Part shown: piece by piece, positions 1 through 8,397 of the stretch
How the letters are laid out: the number at the start of each line of letters is the position of its first letter
How positions within the stretch are numbered: the stretch's first letter is position 1
DNA from: Cellulomonas denverensis
Lineage (GTDB): Bacteria; Actinomycetota; Actinomycetes; Actinomycetales; Cellulomonadaceae
Length of the DNA stretch: 64,000 nucleotides
Direction: 5' to 3'
NCBI RefSeq assembly: GCF_012396125.1
Contig: NZ_JAAXOX010000003.1
Span: forward strand, 310,001-374,000
Notes under the pieces: generated by a model
Told to the model about the DNA's origin: nothing
Seen by the model: the letters and a program-made list of their open reading frames with translations, nothing else
The model's database searches: none
Made by a program: the position numbers and the translations under genes

Positions 1-644
1 AGGTGCCGATCATGCTCGGCATCGCGCTGCTGGTGGCGCTGGCGATCGACTCCGGGCGACTGCACGGCAGCAACTTCTTCCGGATCTCGATCTTCCTGCC
101 CTACGCGGTGCCCGCGGTGGTCGCCACCCTGATGTGGGGCTTCATGTACGGCACCCGGTTCGGCCTGATCGGCAACATCAACGACGCCTTCGGGATCAGC
201 CTGCCGAACCCGCTGTCCCCGGAACTGGTGCTGGCGTCGATCGGCAACATCGTCACCTGGGAGTTCGTCGGCTACAACATGCTGATCTTCTACTCGGCGC
301 TCCGGGTGATCCCGCACAGCCTGTACGAGGCGGCGGAAATCGACGGGGCCGGGCAGTGGCGGATCATCCGCGCGATCAAGCTGCCGGCGATCCGTGGCGC
401 GCTGGTGATCGCGACCATCTTCTCGATCATCGGCTCGTTTCAGCTGTTCAACGAGCCGAGCATCCTGCAGTCGCTGGCGCCGAACGCGATCACCACCTCC
501 TTCACCCCGAACCTCTACGCCTACTCGCTGGGCTTCTCCGGCCAGCAGTACAACTACTCGGCGACCGTCGCGATCATCATGGGCCTGCTCACGATGGCCA
601 TCGCCTACGTCGTCCAGCTCCGCGGCATGCGGAAGGAGTCGTGA
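1..644 (+). CDS. Sugar ABC transporter permease, 5'-truncated by window edge
   Basis: Inner-membrane permease of a carbohydrate ABC importer (MalF/UgpA-like first permease). The reading frame is open from base 3 and about 80 N-terminal residues lie outside the window; the visible 213 residues contain several hydrophobic segments. The EAA loop that contacts the ATPase is visible (YEAAEIDGAGQWRIIRAIKLP). The stop overlaps the region of the next permease start, and the order permease-permease-binding protein-GH35 indicates uptake of a galactoside-type oligosaccharide. No ATPase gene is present here, as is usual for actinobacterial CUT1 operons that share a common MsiK-type ATPase (known for the group, inferred here). 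Confidence 0.9.
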   Translation, partial: VPIMLGIALLVALAIDSGRLHGSNFFRISIFLPYAVPAVVATLMWGFMYGTRFGLIGNINDAFGISLPNPLSPELVLASIGNIVTWEFVGYNMLIFYSALRVIPHSLYEAAEIDGAGQWRIIRAIKLPAIRGALVIATIFSIIGSFQLFNEPSILQSLAPNAITTSFTPNLYAYSLGFSGQQYNYSATVAIIMGLLTMAIAYVVQLRGMRKES

Positions 645-646
645 CG

Positions 647-1546
647 ATGAGCTCGACCACCCTGCGCACCCCGCGCCGTTCCCGCCCCGCCTACTCCGCC
701 GACCGGCCGCGGCGCAGCCCGCTGCTGACCGTGCTCACCGCGATCGTGCTGATCTACAGCCTGATCCCGCTGGCCTGGCTGGTGATCAATGCCACCAAGA
801 CCCAGAACGCGCTCTTCGACTCGTTCGGGCTGTGGTTCAGCGGCGACTTCGCCCTGTTCAGCAACATCGCGGACACCCTGACCTACTCGGACGGCATCTT
901 CGTCCGCTGGCTGGCCAACACGGTGATGTACGTGGTGGCCGGGGCCGGCGGAGCGACCCTGCTGGCCGTGCTCGGCGGCTACGGGCTGGCGAAGTTCCGG
1001 TTCCCCGGCAAGCGGGCGGTGTTCGCCATCGTGATCGGCGCGGTGGCGGTGCCCGGCACCGCGCTCGCCGTCCCGACGTTCCTGATGTTCAGCAAGATGG
1101 GGATCACCAACACCCCGTGGTCGGTGATCATCCCGTCGCTGATCTCGCCGTTCGGGCTCTACCTGATGTGGACCTTCGCGGCCGAGGCGATCCCGACCGA
1201 ACTGATGGAGGCCGCCCGGGTGGACGGCGCGGGCGAGGCGCGCACCTTCGCCCGGATCAGCCTGCCGCTGCTGGCCCCCGGCATCGTCACCGTGCTGCTG
1301 TTCACGATGGTCGCCACCTGGAACAACTACTTCCTGCCGCTGATCATGCTGAAGAACCCGGATTGGTACCCGCTCACCCTGGGCCTGAACGCCTGGAACG
1401 CCCAGGCGGCCACCGCCGGCGGGCAGGCGATCTTCAACCTGGTGATCACCGGCGCCCTGCTCACGATCCTGCCGCTGATCGCGGCCTTCCTGCTGCTGCA
1501 GCGCTACTGGCAGTCCGGTCTGGCGGCCGGCTCCGTCAAGGAATGA
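647..1546 (+). CDS. Sugar ABC transporter permease (second, MalG/UgpE-like)
   Basis: Second integral-membrane subunit of the carbohydrate importer, 299 residues. It has six predicted hydrophobic segments and an EAA loop (MEAARVDGAGEARTFARISL). I chose ATG at 647 because GGAAGGAG at 631-638 lies at good Shine-Dalgarno distance; an in-frame GTG at 641 is too close to it. The gene starts 2 bases after the stop of the preceding permease, so the two are translated as a unit. Substrate is not evident from the permease and is inferred from the downstream beta-galactosidase. Confidence 0.92.
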   Translation: MSSTTLRTPRRSRPAYSADRPRRSPLLTVLTAIVLIYSLIPLAWLVINATKTQNALFDSFGLWFSGDFALFSNIADTLTYSDGIFVRWLANTVMYVVAGAGGATLLAVLGGYGLAKFRFPGKRAVFAIVIGAVAVPGTALAVPTFLMFSKMGITNTPWSVIIPSLISPFGLYLMWTFAAEAIPTELMEAARVDGAGEARTFARISLPLLAPGIVTVLLFTMVATWNNYFLPLIMLKNPDWYPLTLGLNAWNAQAATAGGQAIFNLVITGALLTILPLIAAFLLLQRYWQSGLAAGSVKE

Positions 1547-1595
1547 CCCCACCCCGCAGTGCCCCCTGTCTGACAACGATGTGAGAGGACTTGGC

Positions 1596-2915
1596 ATGAC
1601 TCACCCCACCCGCACCCTGTGGCGCACCGCCGCTGCCGCCGGTGCCCTGGCCCTGACCCTGGCGGCGTGCTCCTCCGGCGGATCCTCCGGTGACTCCACC
1701 GGCGACTCCGGCTCCGGCGGCGAGGGCGGCACCCTGACCGTCTGGGCCTGGGACAACACCGTCGAACCGATCGCCGAGCAGTACATGGCGGAGAACCCGG
1801 ACGTCACCATCGACGTGGTCAACGCCGGCACCGGCAACGACCAGTACACCGCGCTGCAGAACGCGGTCGCTGCCGGCTCCGGCATCCCGGACATCGCCCA
1901 GATCGAGTACTACGCGCTGCCCCAGTTCGCGCTCGGCGGGGCACTGGCCGACCTGTCCGACCTGGGCGCCGCCGACCTGGACGGCACTTTCAGCCCCGGG
2001 CCGTGGAACGCCGTGCAGAGCGGGGACGGGATCTACGGCCTGCCCGCCGACTCCGGTCCGATGGCGCTGTTCTACAACACCACCGTGTTCGAGAAGTACG
2101 GCATCGAGATCCCCACCACCTGGGAGGAGTACGTCGCCGCCGCCCAGGCGCTGCACGCCGCCGACCCGAACGTCTACATCGCCAACGACACCGGGGACGC
2201 GGGCTTCACCACCAGCATGATCTGGCAGGCCGGCGGTCAGCCGTACACCGTGGACGGCACCGACGTCACCGTCGACTTCACCGACGAGGGATCGCAGAAG
2301 TTCGCCGACCTGTGGCAGCAGCTGATCGACCAGGACCTGCTCGCCCCGATCAGCTCCTGGTCCGACGAGTGGTACCAGGGCCTGGGCAACGGCACCATCG
2401 CCACCCTGACCATCGGCGCCTGGATGCCCGGCAACCTGGAGTCCGGTGTCGAGCAGGCCGCCGGGCAGTGGCGGGTCGCCCCGATGCCGCAGTGGGAGGC
2501 GGGGGAGTCCGCCACCGCGGAGAACGGCGGCTCCGGCCTGTCGGTGACCGAGGCGGCGCCGGACAAGGAGCTGGCCTACGACTTCCTGCACTACGCGACG
2601 GTCGGTGACGGCGTGGCCATCCGGATCGAGCGGGGCGGCTTCCCGGCGACCACCGCCGACCTGGAGTCCGAGGAGTTCCTGAACAAGGAGTTCGACTACT
2701 TCGGCGGCCAGAAGATCAACGAGGTGCTCTCGCAGTCGGCGGCCGACGTGGTCGAGGGCTGGCAGTACCTGCCGTACCAGGTCTACGCCAACAGCATCTT
2801 CAACGACACCGTCGGCCAGGCCTACGTCTCCGGCACCACCCTGACCGAGGGGCTGGCCGACTGGCAGGAGAAGACCATCAGCTACGGCAACGAGCAGGGC
2901 TTCACCGTCGACTGA
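1596..2915 (+). CDS. Extracellular sugar-binding lipoprotein (SBP family 1)
   Basis: Solute-binding lipoprotein that captures the sugar and delivers it to the two upstream permeases. The 439-residue product has a short positively charged start, a hydrophobic stretch and a lipobox ending LAAC at about residue 28, followed by a Ser/Gly-rich linker. The mature part begins LTVWAWDNTVEPIAEQY, typical of family 1 sugar-binding proteins. The start at 1596 follows AGAGGA at 1584-1589; an upstream in-frame GTG at 1581 would only add five residues before the signal peptide. A strong hairpin follows the gene (2930-2963), placed to let this subunit be made in excess over downstream genes. Confidence 0.92.
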   Translation: MTHPTRTLWRTAAAAGALALTLAACSSGGSSGDSTGDSGSGGEGGTLTVWAWDNTVEPIAEQYMAENPDVTIDVVNAGTGNDQYTALQNAVAAGSGIPDIAQIEYYALPQFALGGALADLSDLGAADLDGTFSPGPWNAVQSGDGIYGLPADSGPMALFYNTTVFEKYGIEIPTTWEEYVAAAQALHAADPNVYIANDTGDAGFTTSMIWQAGGQPYTVDGTDVTVDFTDEGSQKFADLWQQLIDQDLLAPISSWSDEWYQGLGNGTIATLTIGAWMPGNLESGVEQAAGQWRVAPMPQWEAGESATAENGGSGLSVTEAAPDKELAYDFLHYATVGDGVAIRIERGGFPATTADLESEEFLNKEFDYFGGQKINEVLSQSAADVVEGWQYLPYQVYANSIFNDTVGQAYVSGTTLTEGLADWQEKTISYGNEQGFTVD

Positions 2916-2929
2916 CGCCGGAGTCCACG

Positions 2930-2963
2930 GGGCCGGCCGCCCGGGGAACGGCGGCCGGCCCCA
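2930..2963 (+). terminator. Hairpin between binding protein and GH35 gene (attenuator?)
   Basis: A perfect 13-bp GC stem (2930-2942 pairs with 2951-2963) with an 8-nt loop and no T-run. Because the next gene is on the same strand and only 30 bases away, it is more likely a processing/attenuation hairpin than a full terminator. Confidence 0.55.
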
Positions 2964-2992
2964 CCCAGCCACACCGAGGAGCGAGAACACCG

Positions 2993-4768
2993 ATGGGCAG
3001 CAGGTTCGAGATCGGCGACCGGGACTTCCTGCTGGACGGCGAGCCGTTCCAGGTCATCTCCGGGGCGCTGCACTACTTCCGGGTGCATCCGGACCAGTGG
3101 GCGGACCGGATCCGCAAGGCCCGGCTGATGGGCCTGAACACCATCGAGACCTATGTGGCCTGGAACGTCCACGCCCCCCGGCGCGGCGAGTTCGACCTGA
3201 CCGGTCCCCGCGACCTGGGCCGGTTCCTGGACCTGATCGCCGCCGAGGGGATGTACGCGATCGTCCGGCCCGGCCCGTACATCTGCGCCGAGTGGACCGG
3301 GGGCGGGCTGCCCGGCTGGCTGCTGGCCGACCCGGACGTCGGAGTGCGGCGGCACGAACCGCGCTACCTGGCCGCGATCGCCGAGTACTACGCCCAGCAC
3401 CTGCCGCTGGTCGCCGCACGGCAGATCGACCACGGCGGACCGGTGATCGCGGTCCAGGTGGAGAACGAGTACGGCGCGTACGGCGAGGACGCCGACTACC
3501 TGCGCGCCCTGATCGACCTGGTCCGCGGACACGGCATCACCGTCCCGCTGCTCAGCTGCGACCAGGCCGACGACGCGATGCAGCAGCGCGGGTCACTGCC
3601 CGAACTGCACCGCACGATCACCTTCGGCTCCCGGGCCACCGAGCGGCTGGCCCTGCTGCGCCGGCACCAGCCGACCGGCCCACTGATGTGCATGGAGTTC
3701 TGGAACGGCTGGTTCGACTCCTGGGGCCGGCAGCACCACGTCGCCCCGCCCGGTACCAACGCCCAGGACCTGGACGACCTGCTGGCCCAGGGGGCGTCGG
3801 TCAATCTGTACATGTTCCACGGCGGCACCAACTTCGGCTTCACCAACGGGGCGAACGACAAGGGCACCTACCTGCCGATCACCACCAGCTACGACTACGA
3901 CGCCCCGCTCGCCGAACACGGTGCCCCGACGCCGAAGTTCCACGCGATGCGGGAGGTGATCGCGCGCTACGCCCCGGTGCCGGACGAGCTGCCCGAGCCC
4001 GCCCCGCCCGCTCCCGAGCTGACCGTCCCGCTGACCCGGGCGCTGCCGCTGCTGGACGCGCTGGACGCCGGGCTGCTGGGCGACCAGCGGGTCTGGGACC
4101 GGCTGCCCACGATGGACGACGCCGCGCAGTGGGAGGGCCTGATCGCCTACCGCACCACCATCACCGCCGAGGACGCCGTGCTCAGCGTCGGCGAGGTCCG
4201 GGACCGGGCGCTGGTGCTGTTGGACGGCGAGCCGGTCGGGGTGCTGTCCCGCACCGGCCACGACCGCACGCTGCCGTTGCCGCGCCGGGCCGGGGAGCTC
4301 ACCGTGCTGGTGGAGGACCAGGGGCGGGTCAACTACGGCCCGAAGATCGGCGAGACCAAGGGGCTGATCGGCGGCGCGCGGACCGCGGTCCGGGAGCTCA
4401 CCGACTGGCGGACGGTGTCGCTGGAGCTCGACCCGCTCGGGCCGGAGCTGCTCGCCGCCCTGGACCGTGGCGCCGCGCTGCAGCCGGAGACCCCGCTGGC
4501 CGGGCCGGTGCTGGTCGCCGGGAGCTTCGACACCGTGGCCGGCGCCGATCACTTCCTGCGCACCGACGGCTGGGGCAAGGGACTGGTCTGGGTGAACGGC
4601 TTCCTGCTCGGGCGGTACTGGTCTGCCGGCCCCACCGGCACGCTCTACCTGCCCGGACCGCTGCTGCGCGAGACCGGGAACGAGCTGGTGCTGCTGGAAC
4701 TGCACGGGGCGGCGGCGCCGCGGGTGGAGTTCGTGGCCGGGCCGGACCTGGGCCCGATCGAGGAGTGA
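2993..4768 (+). CDS. Beta-galactosidase, glycoside hydrolase family 35
   Basis: Hydrolyses terminal beta-galactosyl residues. The 591-residue product is a compact GH35 enzyme with no signal peptide, so it probably acts in the cytoplasm on imported oligosaccharide. The N-terminal TIM barrel shows SGALHYFRVHP near residue 23, the acid/base glutamate in VENEYGAYG (E159) and the nucleophile in CMEFWNGWFDSWG (E235). The C-terminal third resembles the beta-sandwich/jelly-roll domains of the family (GWGKGLVWVNGFLLGRYW). A GAGGAG Shine-Dalgarno sits 5' of ATG 2993. It closes the sugar ABC operon. Exact linkage specificity cannot be read from the sequence. Confidence 0.95.
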   Translation: MGSRFEIGDRDFLLDGEPFQVISGALHYFRVHPDQWADRIRKARLMGLNTIETYVAWNVHAPRRGEFDLTGPRDLGRFLDLIAAEGMYAIVRPGPYICAEWTGGGLPGWLLADPDVGVRRHEPRYLAAIAEYYAQHLPLVAARQIDHGGPVIAVQVENEYGAYGEDADYLRALIDLVRGHGITVPLLSCDQADDAMQQRGSLPELHRTITFGSRATERLALLRRHQPTGPLMCMEFWNGWFDSWGRQHHVAPPGTNAQDLDDLLAQGASVNLYMFHGGTNFGFTNGANDKGTYLPITTSYDYDAPLAEHGAPTPKFHAMREVIARYAPVPDELPEPAPPAPELTVPLTRALPLLDALDAGLLGDQRVWDRLPTMDDAAQWEGLIAYRTTITAEDAVLSVGEVRDRALVLLDGEPVGVLSRTGHDRTLPLPRRAGELTVLVEDQGRVNYGPKIGETKGLIGGARTAVRELTDWRTVSLELDPLGPELLAALDRGAALQPETPLAGPVLVAGSFDTVAGADHFLRTDGWGKGLVWVNGFLLGRYWSAGPTGTLYLPGPLLRETGNELVLLELHGAAAPRVEFVAGPDLGPIEE

Positions 4769-4804
4769 CCCCAGCGATCGGGTCCCTCGGGCCTGCTTCC
4801 TCCT

Positions 4805-4861
4805 CGAGAGTGCACGAATGCACGTCTCCGGGGCCGGGAGGCGTGCATTCGTGCACTCTCG
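4805..4861. terminator. 20-bp perfect inverted repeat, probable bidirectional terminator
   Basis: Bases 4805-4824 are the exact reverse complement of 4842-4861, with a 17-nt loop. Each arm is itself a small palindrome (GTGCA-CGAA-TGCAC), so a cruciform or two alternative folds are possible. It lies between the ends of convergent genes and has no T-run. It may also be a dispersed intergenic palindrome of this lineage. Confidence 0.6.
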
Positions 4862-4936
4862 GCGCGGCGGGGACGGGTGCGGGTGGCGGGTTCGGGCGAG
4901 TTCGGCGGGGTCGGGCGCGGCGGGCGCAGGCCGGGC

Positions 4937-5085
4937 CGGCTCGGGGGTCGGGTCGGCTCGGGGGGTCGGGTCGGCTTGGGGGGTCGGGCCGGCTTGGGCG
5001 GGCCCGGCTGGCTCGGGGGGCCCGGCTGGCTCGGGCGCCTGCCCGGCTCGGGGAGCCCGGCCGGCTCGGGCGGGCCGGCCGGGGA
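4937..5085 (+). repeat. G-rich degenerate tandem repeat, period about 17-18 bp
   Basis: Three clear copies of a CGGCTCGGGGGTCGGGT-like unit occur at 4937-4953, 4954-4971 and 4972-4989, then the array decays to variants with GGCTCGGGG cores up to about 5085. The regularly spaced runs of 3-6 G could form quadruplexes on the plus strand. No ORF across it is believable. Confidence 0.7.
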
Positions 5086-5097
5086 CGACCCTCCCGG

Positions 5098-5817
5098 TCA
5101 GTCCAGCCGGGCCAGCAGCCCGGTCACCACGGCGGCCGACCGCTCGGCGGCGTCGTCGACGTGGGTGAGGAAGTCGTCCGCCCCCGCCGGGCCACAGAGG
5201 TCGGAGATCCCGCGCACCGCGAGGAACGGCACGCCGTACACGTGCGCCACCTGCGCCAGGGCGGTGGTCTCCATGTCCGTGGACAGTCCGGCCGGGAACT
5301 GCTCGCGCACCGGCCCGACCAGCGTGGCGTCGACGAACTGGTCGCCGGAGAGCATCAGCCCGGCCCGCAGCGTGAGGTCGCCGGCGTCGGCGGCCAGCGC
5401 GGCGCGGCGCAGCTCCGGGTCGCCGGTGTAGACCGCGGGCATCCCGGGCACCTGCCCGAGCGCGTAGCCGAAGGCCCGGGCGTCCGCACCGGTGTACAGG
5501 TGCTCGGTGCCGACCACGACCTCGCCGACGTGCACCCCGGCCTGCACCCCACCGGCGGATCCGGCGGAGATCAGCGCGGCCGGCTGGCCACCGGCGGCAC
5601 TGACCAGGACCAGGGCGGCGGAGGCGGCCGAGGCGGCGTTGGCCAGCCCGATCCCGCCGCGGACCAGCAGCACCGGTCGCCCGGCCAGCTCGATCTCGTG
5701 GTGCTCGGCGCCGCCGACGGTCACCGGGTCGGCGATGTGGTCGGCGCGCTCCAGGAACGGTGCGGCCTCGTCCGGCATGGCGACGGCGATCACCGCGCGC
5801 ACGTGCGTCAGGCTCAT
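5098..5817 (-). CDS. mtnN: 5'-methylthioadenosine/S-adenosylhomocysteine nucleosidase
   Basis: Cleaves adenine from SAH and MTA; the S-ribosylhomocysteine made from SAH is the substrate of LuxS encoded just upstream. The 239-residue product shows the nucleoside phosphorylase fold pattern: glycine-rich [11 protein letters not shown], the ISAGSAGG turn, and [26 protein letters not shown], which contains the substrate-binding Met-Glu pair and the catalytic Asp near the C-terminus. ATG 5817 was chosen because the luxS stop overlaps it (ATGA), giving translational coupling; a longer in-frame extension to 6000 merely overlaps luxS in another frame. Confidence 0.93.
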   Translation of the reverse strand: MSLTHVRAVIAVAMPDEAAPFLERADHIADPVTVGGAEHHEIELAGRPVLLVRGGIGLANAASAASAALVLVSAAGGQPAALISAGSAGGVQAGVHVGEVVVGTEHLYTGADARAFGYALGQVPGMPAVYTGDPELRRAALAADAGDLTLRAGLMLSGDQFVDATLVGPVREQFPAGLSTDMETTALAQVAHVYGVPFLAVRGISDLCGPAGADDFLTHVDDAAERSAAVVTGLLARLD

Positions 5818-6281
5818 GCGGTGACCTGGCTCCACTCGGCGCGGTGCGCCAGGAAGGTCGCGGCGGCCTCCTGGGCGCCGGTCAGGGTGTGGTTCGCGCC
5901 CCAGCCGCACTGCACCTCGTTCGCGGCGGGCACCTCGGTGGCCTCGGTGATGTCCTGGAGGGTCGCGGCGACCAGCTCCTGCACCTCCTCGTCGGCCCAC
6001 TCACCCTGCAGGATCAGGTAGAACCCGGTCTGGCAGCCCATCGGGGAGAAGTCGATCACCCGGTCGGAGTGGTTGCGGGAGTGCTCGGCGAACATGTGCT
6101 CCAGCGAGTGCACCACCGGCATCTCCAGGTGGGCCTTGTTCGGCTGGGCGAAGCGCACGTCGAACTTGCTGATCACGTCACCGGCCGGCAGCACCTTCTT
6201 GTCCGCCAGCCGGATGTACGGCGCGACGACGGTGCGGTGATCCAGGTTGAAGGACTCGACGTTCATGCGGGGCTGGTTCAC
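5814..6281 (-). CDS. luxS: S-ribosylhomocysteine lyase
   Basis: Converts S-ribosylhomocysteine to homocysteine and 4,5-dihydroxy-2,3-pentanedione, the precursor of autoinducer-2. The 155-residue length is normal for LuxS. The zinc motif HxxEH (HSLEH, residues 58-62), the GCQTGFY catalytic Cys region (C83) and a second Cys in NEVQCGWG are present. I chose GTG 6281 because AGAGGA lies nine bases upstream; an internal ATG at 6266 would lose the first residues. The stop overlaps the mtnN start, forming a two-gene SAH recycling operon. Confidence 0.95.
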   Translation of the reverse strand: MNQPRMNVESFNLDHRTVVAPYIRLADKKVLPAGDVISKFDVRFAQPNKAHLEMPVVHSLEHMFAEHSRNHSDRVIDFSPMGCQTGFYLILQGEWADEEVQELVAATLQDITEATEVPAANEVQCGWGANHTLTGAQEAAATFLAHRAEWSQVTA

Positions 6282-6485
6282 GGTGGGGGTTCCTCTGCTC
6301 GGGGCCGGACCCGCGGGTCCGCCGGTGTGCCGATCCATTGTGCAGCGCGAACCGGCCGGGCGGCATTCCCGTCCGGTCCGAGAGCTGGACCCGCCAGGGC
6401 CCGGGCTCAGGCGCGCAGGCGTCCGGCGGCTGAGGCTCGCGGGCGCCGGGCACCGGGCGGCTGGGGCTCCCGGGCAGCCGTCAGC

Positions 6486-7406
6486 TCAGGCGAACCGGGC
6501 CGCCCGCCGCGGCCGGGGCCGGTCCCGCCCACCGCGTCGTTCGGTCAGCTCCAGCAGCCGGACCACCCGTCCCCGGTGCGGCGCCCAGGGTGCCAGGGCG
6601 TCCAGCACCTCCTCCTGCGCCACCCGGCGGCCCAGTGCGGCACCCACCAACCGGGGCAGGTGCAGGTCGCCCACCGACACCGCGTCCGCGTCGCCGAGCA
6701 CCCGGCGGCAGACCTCGGCGGCGGTCCACACCCCGATCCCGGGCAGCACGCACAACCGGCGGGTTAGCTCCGCGGTCGAACCGAGGGCGACCGCCTGTTC
6801 CAGCTTGCCGGCCACCGAGGCGGCCCGGCGGACGGCCCCGGTCCGGGCGTCGTCCACCCCGGCCCGCCGCCAGTCCCAGACCGGCACCTCCCGCCAGCCC
6901 GCGGCATCCGGCGGCACCCGCAACCAGGCCGGGGCGGGTCCCGGCGCGGGGGAGCCGTGCCGCCGGACCAGGAACCGCCAGGCGGTGTGCGCGTCGACGG
7001 TGAGCACCCGCTGCTCCAGCACGGCCGGGACCAGCGCGCCGAACAGGTCCCCGCTGCGGGTCATCCGCAGTCCGGACATCGCACGCGCCGCCCGGTGCAG
7101 GCCGAGGTGCCCGGCGGGGTCGAACCGGCGGGGGTCGTCATGGTCGCCGAGCAGCCCGGGCAGCCCGTCCAGCAGCCGCGCCGCACCCGGGCCCCAGGCG
7201 GTGCCGGTGACCTCGGCGGCGGAACCGGCCAGGTGCAGGGTGGCCGGGCCGTCCGGGGTGCGCACCGCCCACCACGCCGACCCGTCCGGCTCGAAGCCCA
7301 GGGCAGGGTCGCCGGGTCCGCGCTTGAGGGACAGCAGGGTCAGCCGGAGGTCCAGCGGCCCGTCCGGGCGGTGGGTGCGGGTCAGGGGCACGGCGCCAGG
7401 ATGCAC
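6486..7406 (-). CDS. DNA-3-methyladenine glycosylase II-like protein (AlkA/HhH-GPD)
   Basis: Base-excision repair glycosylase that removes alkylated bases. In the 306-residue product the C-terminal half carries the helix-hairpin-helix and Gly/Pro loop LCVLPGIGVWTAAEV, followed by DADAVSVGDLHL, whose Asp is in the position of the catalytic Asp of AlkA. The N-terminal domain is less conserved but has the RMTRSGDLFGALVPAVLEQ segment typical before the HhH domain. The gene is last in a minus-strand run of MFS transporter, hydrolase and this gene, 31 bases after the hydrolase. No Ada-type transcription factor domain is fused to it. Confidence 0.85.
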   Translation of the reverse strand: MHPGAVPLTRTHRPDGPLDLRLTLLSLKRGPGDPALGFEPDGSAWWAVRTPDGPATLHLAGSAAEVTGTAWGPGAARLLDGLPGLLGDHDDPRRFDPAGHLGLHRAARAMSGLRMTRSGDLFGALVPAVLEQRVLTVDAHTAWRFLVRRHGSPAPGPAPAWLRVPPDAAGWREVPVWDWRRAGVDDARTGAVRRAASVAGKLEQAVALGSTAELTRRLCVLPGIGVWTAAEVCRRVLGDADAVSVGDLHLPRLVGAALGRRVAQEEVLDALAPWAPHRGRVVRLLELTERRGGRDRPRPRRAARFA

Positions 7407-7437
7407 GACGGGACCGACAGCCCGGACATCGCGCAGG

Positions 7438-8397
7438 TCAGGCGGCGCGGGCGGCCAGGTTCTCGTCCACCCAGGCCAGCATCCGGTCCAGGTACAGCTC
7501 CCGGGGCCGATCCGCGGACAGCGTGAGGTCGTGGATCCCGCCCGGCACCCGCAGTTCGGTGACGTCCGGCCCGAGCCGGGGGATCCGGGCCCAGATCTGC
7601 CGCACGTCCAGCACGGTGTCCTGCGCGTCCAGCAGCGGGTTGTCCAACCGGTTCGGCCCGGACTCGGCGGCGGTGGCGGCCAGCACCGGTGCCTCGATGC
7701 CCAGCCCCCGGGCCAGCCGGGCCTGCCCGCGCCGCACCGCCCGCAGCCAGCCCGCGCGCACCGGGAAGCCGTCCGGTGGTTTGAGCCGCAGGTCGTAGTC
7801 CCAGCGCCCGCCGTGGTCCCGGTGCAGGTGGTAGGAGTACGCCGACGGCCCGTCCGCCAGCACCCGGTCCGGGTCCAGCGGCCCCAGGGTGTCCAGCACC
7901 CAGGTGGAGACCACCCGCTGGAACCACCGGGCGTTGAGGTCGAACCACGGGCTGTTCAGCACCAGCGCGTCCACCGCCTCCCGGCCCGCCGGGCTGGCCG
8001 CCCACAGCGCCGCGGTCAGCCCGCCGGTGGAGTGCGCGTGCAGCACCAGCCGATCGTGGCCCAGCGCGCGCAGCCACCGGGCGGCCAGCGCCAGGTCCAC
8101 CCGGTACTCGGCCAGGTCGGCCACCACGTGCGGCAGCTGTCCCTCGCGCCAGGACCGCCCACACCGGCGCAGGTCGAGTGCGTAGAACGCCAGCCCGGCC
8201 TCCGCCGCCGCCCGGCCCAGGTGCCGCTGGAAGAAGTAGTCGTTGAACCCGTGCACGTGCAGCATCGTCGGTCCCGGCGGTTGCTCGCCGTGCCGGACCA
8301 GGGTGGCGACCAGCTCCGGGTCGGCTACCGACACCGGCAGCGTGGCCTGTTGCCAGCCGTCGCCGAGCGGGTCCGGTCGCCAGTCGAGCCCGGTCAT
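7438..8397 (-). CDS. Alpha/beta hydrolase (serine aminopeptidase/lysophospholipase-like)
   Basis: A 319-residue cytoplasmic alpha/beta-hydrolase of the Hydrolase_4 type. It contains the oxyanion-side HVHGFNDYFFQ, the DLRRCGRS turn usual in monoacylglycerol lipase relatives, the nucleophile elbow HAHSTGGLT (Ser in HSTGG, a variant of GxSxG) and a late histidine in GGIHDLTLS. The start ATG 8397 overlaps the stop of the upstream MFS gene (ATGA), so the two are coupled. The substrate is unknown. Confidence 0.85.
   Translation of the reverse strand: MTGLDWRPDPLGDGWQQATLPVSVADPELVATLVRHGEQPPGPTMLHVHGFNDYFFQRHLGRAAAEAGLAFYALDLRRCGRSWREGQLPHVVADLAEYRVDLALAARWLRALGHDRLVLHAHSTGGLTAALWAASPAGREAVDALVLNSPWFDLNARWFQRVVSTWVLDTLGPLDPDRVLADGPSAYSYHLHRDHGGRWDYDLRLKPPDGFPVRAGWLRAVRRGQARLARGLGIEAPVLAATAAESGPNRLDNPLLDAQDTVLDVRQIWARIPRLGPDVTELRVPGGIHDLTLSADRPRELYLDRMLAWVDENLAARAA

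Larger units (their letters stand above)
4769..5097. other. Gene-free interval between convergent GH35 and mtnN genes
   Basis: No coding region is supportable here. The interval holds a large palindrome (4805-4861) and a G-rich degenerate tandem repeat (about 4937-5085), both described separately. Confidence 0.8.

Noticed and set aside
6282..6485. SAH riboswitch upstream of luxS-mtnN
   Set aside because: The 204-base interval is GC-rich, but I could not find the conserved SAH-riboswitch core; nothing beyond the Shine-Dalgarno is supportable.
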